Assembly (NCBI GenBank): GCA_945919465.1
Contig: CAMEJG010000001.1
Coordinates: 1-64,000 of the forward strand
DNA length: 64,000 nucleotides
Source of the DNA: an uncultured Anaeroplasma sp.
GTDB lineage: Bacteria > Bacillota_I > Bacilli_A > Acholeplasmatales > Anaeroplasmataceae
Reading direction: 5' to 3'
Positions 61,839 to 64,000 of the stretch are shown here, in pieces. Position numbers and translations under genes: made by a program. Position 1 is the stretch's first letter. Each line of letters opens with the position of its first letter. The notes under the pieces were generated by a model. The model ran no database searches and had not been told where the DNA came from. It was given only the letters and a program-made list of their open reading frames with translations.

Positions 61839-61866
61839 AAAAAGAGGAAATCCTCTTTTTTTTATT
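61839..61866 (+). terminator. Terminator of def
   Basis: An 8-bp stem (aaagagga / tcctcttt) with a minimal loop and T8 on the plus strand. Confidence 0.85.
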
Positions 61867-62029
61867 TTCTATATATAATCTTTTATTGTAATTCTTTTAA
61901 TTTTACTAATTAAAATATAATAACATATCAATTTCTATTTTTTATATTTATTTATAATCGGTTTTCTACGCTCGGTTATTTTTGAATAAAAGCTTCTAGT
62001 AATAAATATTATATAAGGAAATGTTTTGT

Positions 62030-62731
62030 TTACTTATTTGCTAGAGTATACATGATTATTCCTCCAGCAACACTTACATTAAGTGATTCAGTGTCATAAA
62101 TAGGAATATAGATATTTTTATTTAATAATAAATTTACTTCCTTACTGATTCCGTTACCTTCATTACCTAGTACAATAGCCATTTTATCATTAATTTTAAC
62201 CTCTTTTAAATCTATACCATTAATAACATTTGTTCCATAAATATCATAATCCTTAAGAGTAGGTATAAAATCTAATAAATTTGCTTTTATAAAATTAAGC
62301 TTAAAAATAGCTCCTTGGCTTGATCTAATAACCTTATCGTTATAAATATCAACACTACCATCACCTAAAACAATTGTATCAAAGCCAAAGGCTTTACTAC
62401 TTCTCATTAAAGCTCCTAAATTACCTGGGTCTTGTATTCCATCTAGAATTAATATTTTATTAGATAATTCATTTTTTTCTATCATTTTACATAAGCCTAT
62501 TTCTGTTACTGTTGTATCAGTATTAGCTATTTTATCCATAACTGATTTAGTTACTCCAATATAGCCTTCACGCTCATTAATACTATAGGCTTCAATTAAT
62601 AAATTATTTTTTCTTGCTTCATCTACTAAATGTGCACCCTCAACAATAAATCTTTGTTCTTTTTTACGATATTTAGAGGTTTTAAGCTTCACTAAATATT
62701 TTATTTTTTCATTTTCTAAAGATGTAATCAT
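62030..62731 (-). CDS. TrmH-family (SPOUT) RNA methyltransferase
   Basis: A 233-residue methyltransferase that uses SAM to methylate a ribose 2'-OH in tRNA or rRNA. The N-terminal substrate-binding domain (KYLVKLKTSKYRKKEQRFIV, then EGAHLVDEA) is followed by the SPOUT knot with LDGIQDPGNLGALMRSSKAF (motif 1), MAIVLGNEGNGISKEV (motif 2) and IPIYDTESLNVSVAGGIIMY (motif 3). It fits the YsgA/RlmB-like class. GGAGGTATAATA precedes the ATG. The exact RNA target is unknown. Confidence 0.93.
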   Translation of the reverse strand: MITSLENEKIKYLVKLKTSKYRKKEQRFIVEGAHLVDEARKNNLLIEAYSINEREGYIGVTKSVMDKIANTDTTVTEIGLCKMIEKNELSNKILILDGIQDPGNLGALMRSSKAFGFDTIVLGDGSVDIYNDKVIRSSQGAIFKLNFIKANLLDFIPTLKDYDIYGTNVINGIDLKEVKINDKMAIVLGNEGNGISKEVNLLLNKNIYIPIYDTESLNVSVAGGIIMYTLANK

Positions 62732-62744
62732 TATTATACCTCCA

Positions 62745-62774
62745 TTAATAAAAGGGAGAAAAATCTCCCTTTTA
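62745..62774 (-). terminator. Terminator of sufB
   Basis: A 10-bp stem (aaaagggaga / tctccctttt) followed by a T-run on the minus strand, adjacent to the sufB stop. Plus-strand T-run also present. Confidence 0.85.
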
Positions 62775-62776
62775 TT

Positions 62777-64000
62777 TTATCCTATTGAATCAACCATTTC
62801 AAGCTTAATTAATCTATTTAATTCAACTGCATATTCCATAGGTAATTCTTTACTAAATGGCTCAATAAATCCCATAACAATCATTTCAGTTGCCTCAGCC
62901 TCAGTTAGACCTCTACTCATCAAATAGAATAATTGTTCTTCATTAACCTTAGATACTGTTGCCTCATGTTCAATATACATATCACTATTTTTTCCAGTAT
63001 TTGTTGGAATAGTATCTGATGTAGATTCATTATCTAAAATTAATGTATCACATTCAACATGGCTTCTAGCACCTAATGCCTTATTACCACATGATACTAA
63101 TCCTCGGTAATTAACCTTACCTCCACCACGACAAATACTTTTAGATATAATAGTAGAGGTAGAATTTTCTCCTAAATGAATCATTTTAGCTCCTGTATCC
63201 TGTAATTGTCCTGTTGATGCGAAGGCTATAGATACTGTAGTACCCTTTGAATGCTTACCCTTTAATACACATGCCGGATATTTCATATTTAATCCTGCTC
63301 CAACATTACCATCAATCCATTCCATATGACCATAATCATCAACTAGGGTACGCTTAGTTACTAAATTAACTATATTATTACTCCAATTTTGTACTGTAGA
63401 ATATCTACAATGAGCATGTTTTTTTACATATATTTCTACAACTGCTGCATGTAGGGAATCCTTTGAATATTGTGGTGCTGTACAACCCTCAACATAATGA
63501 ATATCTGCATCATCCTCAACAATTATCAAGGTTCTTTCAAATTGTCCCATTCTTTCAGAATTAATTCTAAAATATGATTGAACAGGTTTAGAAAGCTTTA
63601 CACCCTTTGGAACATAAATAAAGGATCCACCACTCCATACTGCACTATTTAATGCTGCATATTTATTATCAGTATAAGGAACTATTTTTCCAAAATATTC
63701 CTTTACTAAATCAGGATATAATCTTACTGCTGTATCGGTATCACAAAATATTACACCTAAATCATCTAATTCCTTTAAGTTATTATGATAAACAACCTCT
63801 GATTCAAATTGAGTAGAGGAACCAGCTAAATATTTAGCTTCAGCCTCAGGGATACCTAATTTATTAAAGGTATCTCTAATTGCCTCAGGTACTTCCTCCC
63901 ATGAATTTTCAGTTTTTTCTGATGATTTTATATAATAAGTATATTCATCAAAATCTATACCAGATAAATCTGGTCCCCAGCTTGGATTTTCAATTCTAAG
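62777..64000 (-). CDS. sufB: Fe-S cluster assembly protein SufB, 5' end outside the window
   Basis: 407 codons are visible; about 60 N-terminal residues lie beyond the right edge. The minus-strand frame is open to base 64000 ([20 protein letters not shown]). Family marks include [52 protein letters not shown] region ([20 protein letters not shown]) and the C-terminal [18 protein letters not shown]. SufB is the scaffold of SufBCD, which assembles iron-sulfur clusters, needed for example by the radical SAM protein in this window. It is followed by a strong terminator, so it is the last gene of its suf operon. Confidence 0.97.
   Translation of the reverse strand, partial: LRIENPSWGPDLSGIDFDEYTYYIKSSEKTENSWEEVPEAIRDTFNKLGIPEAEAKYLAGSSTQFESEVVYHNNLKELDDLGVIFCDTDTAVRLYPDLVKEYFGKIVPYTDNKYAALNSAVWSGGSFIYVPKGVKLSKPVQSYFRINSERMGQFERTLIIVEDDADIHYVEGCTAPQYSKDSLHAAVVEIYVKKHAHCRYSTVQNWSNNIVNLVTKRTLVDDYGHMEWIDGNVGAGLNMKYPACVLKGKHSKGTTVSIAFASTGQLQDTGAKMIHLGENSTSTIISKSICRGGGKVNYRGLVSCGNKALGARSHVECDTLILDNESTSDTIPTNTGKNSDMYIEHEATVSKVNEEQLFYLMSRGLTEAEATEMIVMGFIEPFSKELPMEYAVELNRLIKLEMVDSIG

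Noticed and set aside
1..64000. Alternative genetic code with TGA as Trp (Mollicutes type)
   Set aside because: TGA ends several genes (for example 3491-4774, ktrB and gerA), Trp codons are TGG, and the only tRNA-Trp has anticodon CCA.

Overview
The window is AT-rich chromosomal DNA from a Gram-positive bacterium of the Bacilli/Firmicutes lineage. Supporting markers are a PolC-type replicative polymerase, the ylbD-ylbE-ylbF block, a GerA/GerB/GerC germination operon, a CotD-like coat protein, a YjcZ-type small sporulation protein, a lipoteichoic-acid-synthase-like enzyme, KtrAB, ABC-F, DegV and SufB. Ribosome binding sites are strong (GGAGG, GGTGAT) and sigma-A promoters are near consensus. 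TGA is used as stop and Trp is TGG, so the code is standard and this is not a Mycoplasma. The germination, coat and YjcZ genes point to a spore former, most likely a low-GC, host-associated member of the Erysipelotrichia/RF39-like part of the Bacilli; the species cannot be named from this window.

Layout, left to right. 1-4.8 kb: a lipoprotein start, tRNA-Ser(GCU), recA, pgsA and an uncharacterised three-gene membrane/coiled-coil module. 5-10.6 kb: accessory genes (XRE regulator, TraX-like protein, a decayed 1 kb gap, a TetR/membrane-protein cluster, tRNA-Ser(GGA)). 10.6-19.1 kb: an LTA-synthase-like enzyme, coat protein, Bax-inhibitor-like protein, polC and a DUF1189-like gene. 19.3-26.2 kb: a TIGR01212-type radical SAM protein, a leucyl-tRNA-synthetase-like protein that has lost both signature motifs, acpP, the thrC-thrB-pheB operon and alr. 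26.2-34.2 kb: a possible small RNA, surface/lipoprotein genes, a WYL regulator - HAD - polysaccharide-enzyme operon and a MocR regulator. 34.3-41.3 kb: tRNA-His, a giant 2,061-residue membrane-anchored repeat protein and tRNA-Trp. 41.6-48.6 kb: a glycolipid glycosyltransferase, gerB-gerA-gerC, a DagK-like kinase and ktrAB. 48.8-57.4 kb: an Rpn-type nuclease, DegV, ABC-F, small membrane proteins, a CrtO-like acyltransferase, a HAD phosphatase, tRNA-Leu(UAG) and a PTPS-related membrane protein. 57.5-64 kb: khpA, rpsP, a DUF4143-type ATPase with four 33-bp iterons in its promoter, ylbDEF, YjcZ, def, a TrmH-type methyltransferase and sufB, cut by the window end.

Most genes lie on the minus strand, in short operons bounded by clear rho-independent terminators. 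Several gene starts were moved from the longest open frame to an internal ATG, because the upstream codon lies inside or before the Shine-Dalgarno sequence. The features most worth follow-up are the catalytically eroded LeuRS paralogue beside acpP, the iteron-controlled ATPase, the giant repeat protein with a freshly amplified 267-bp unit, the 51-bp leader shared by recA and the Rpn gene, and the three-gene module at 2.5-4.8 kb.
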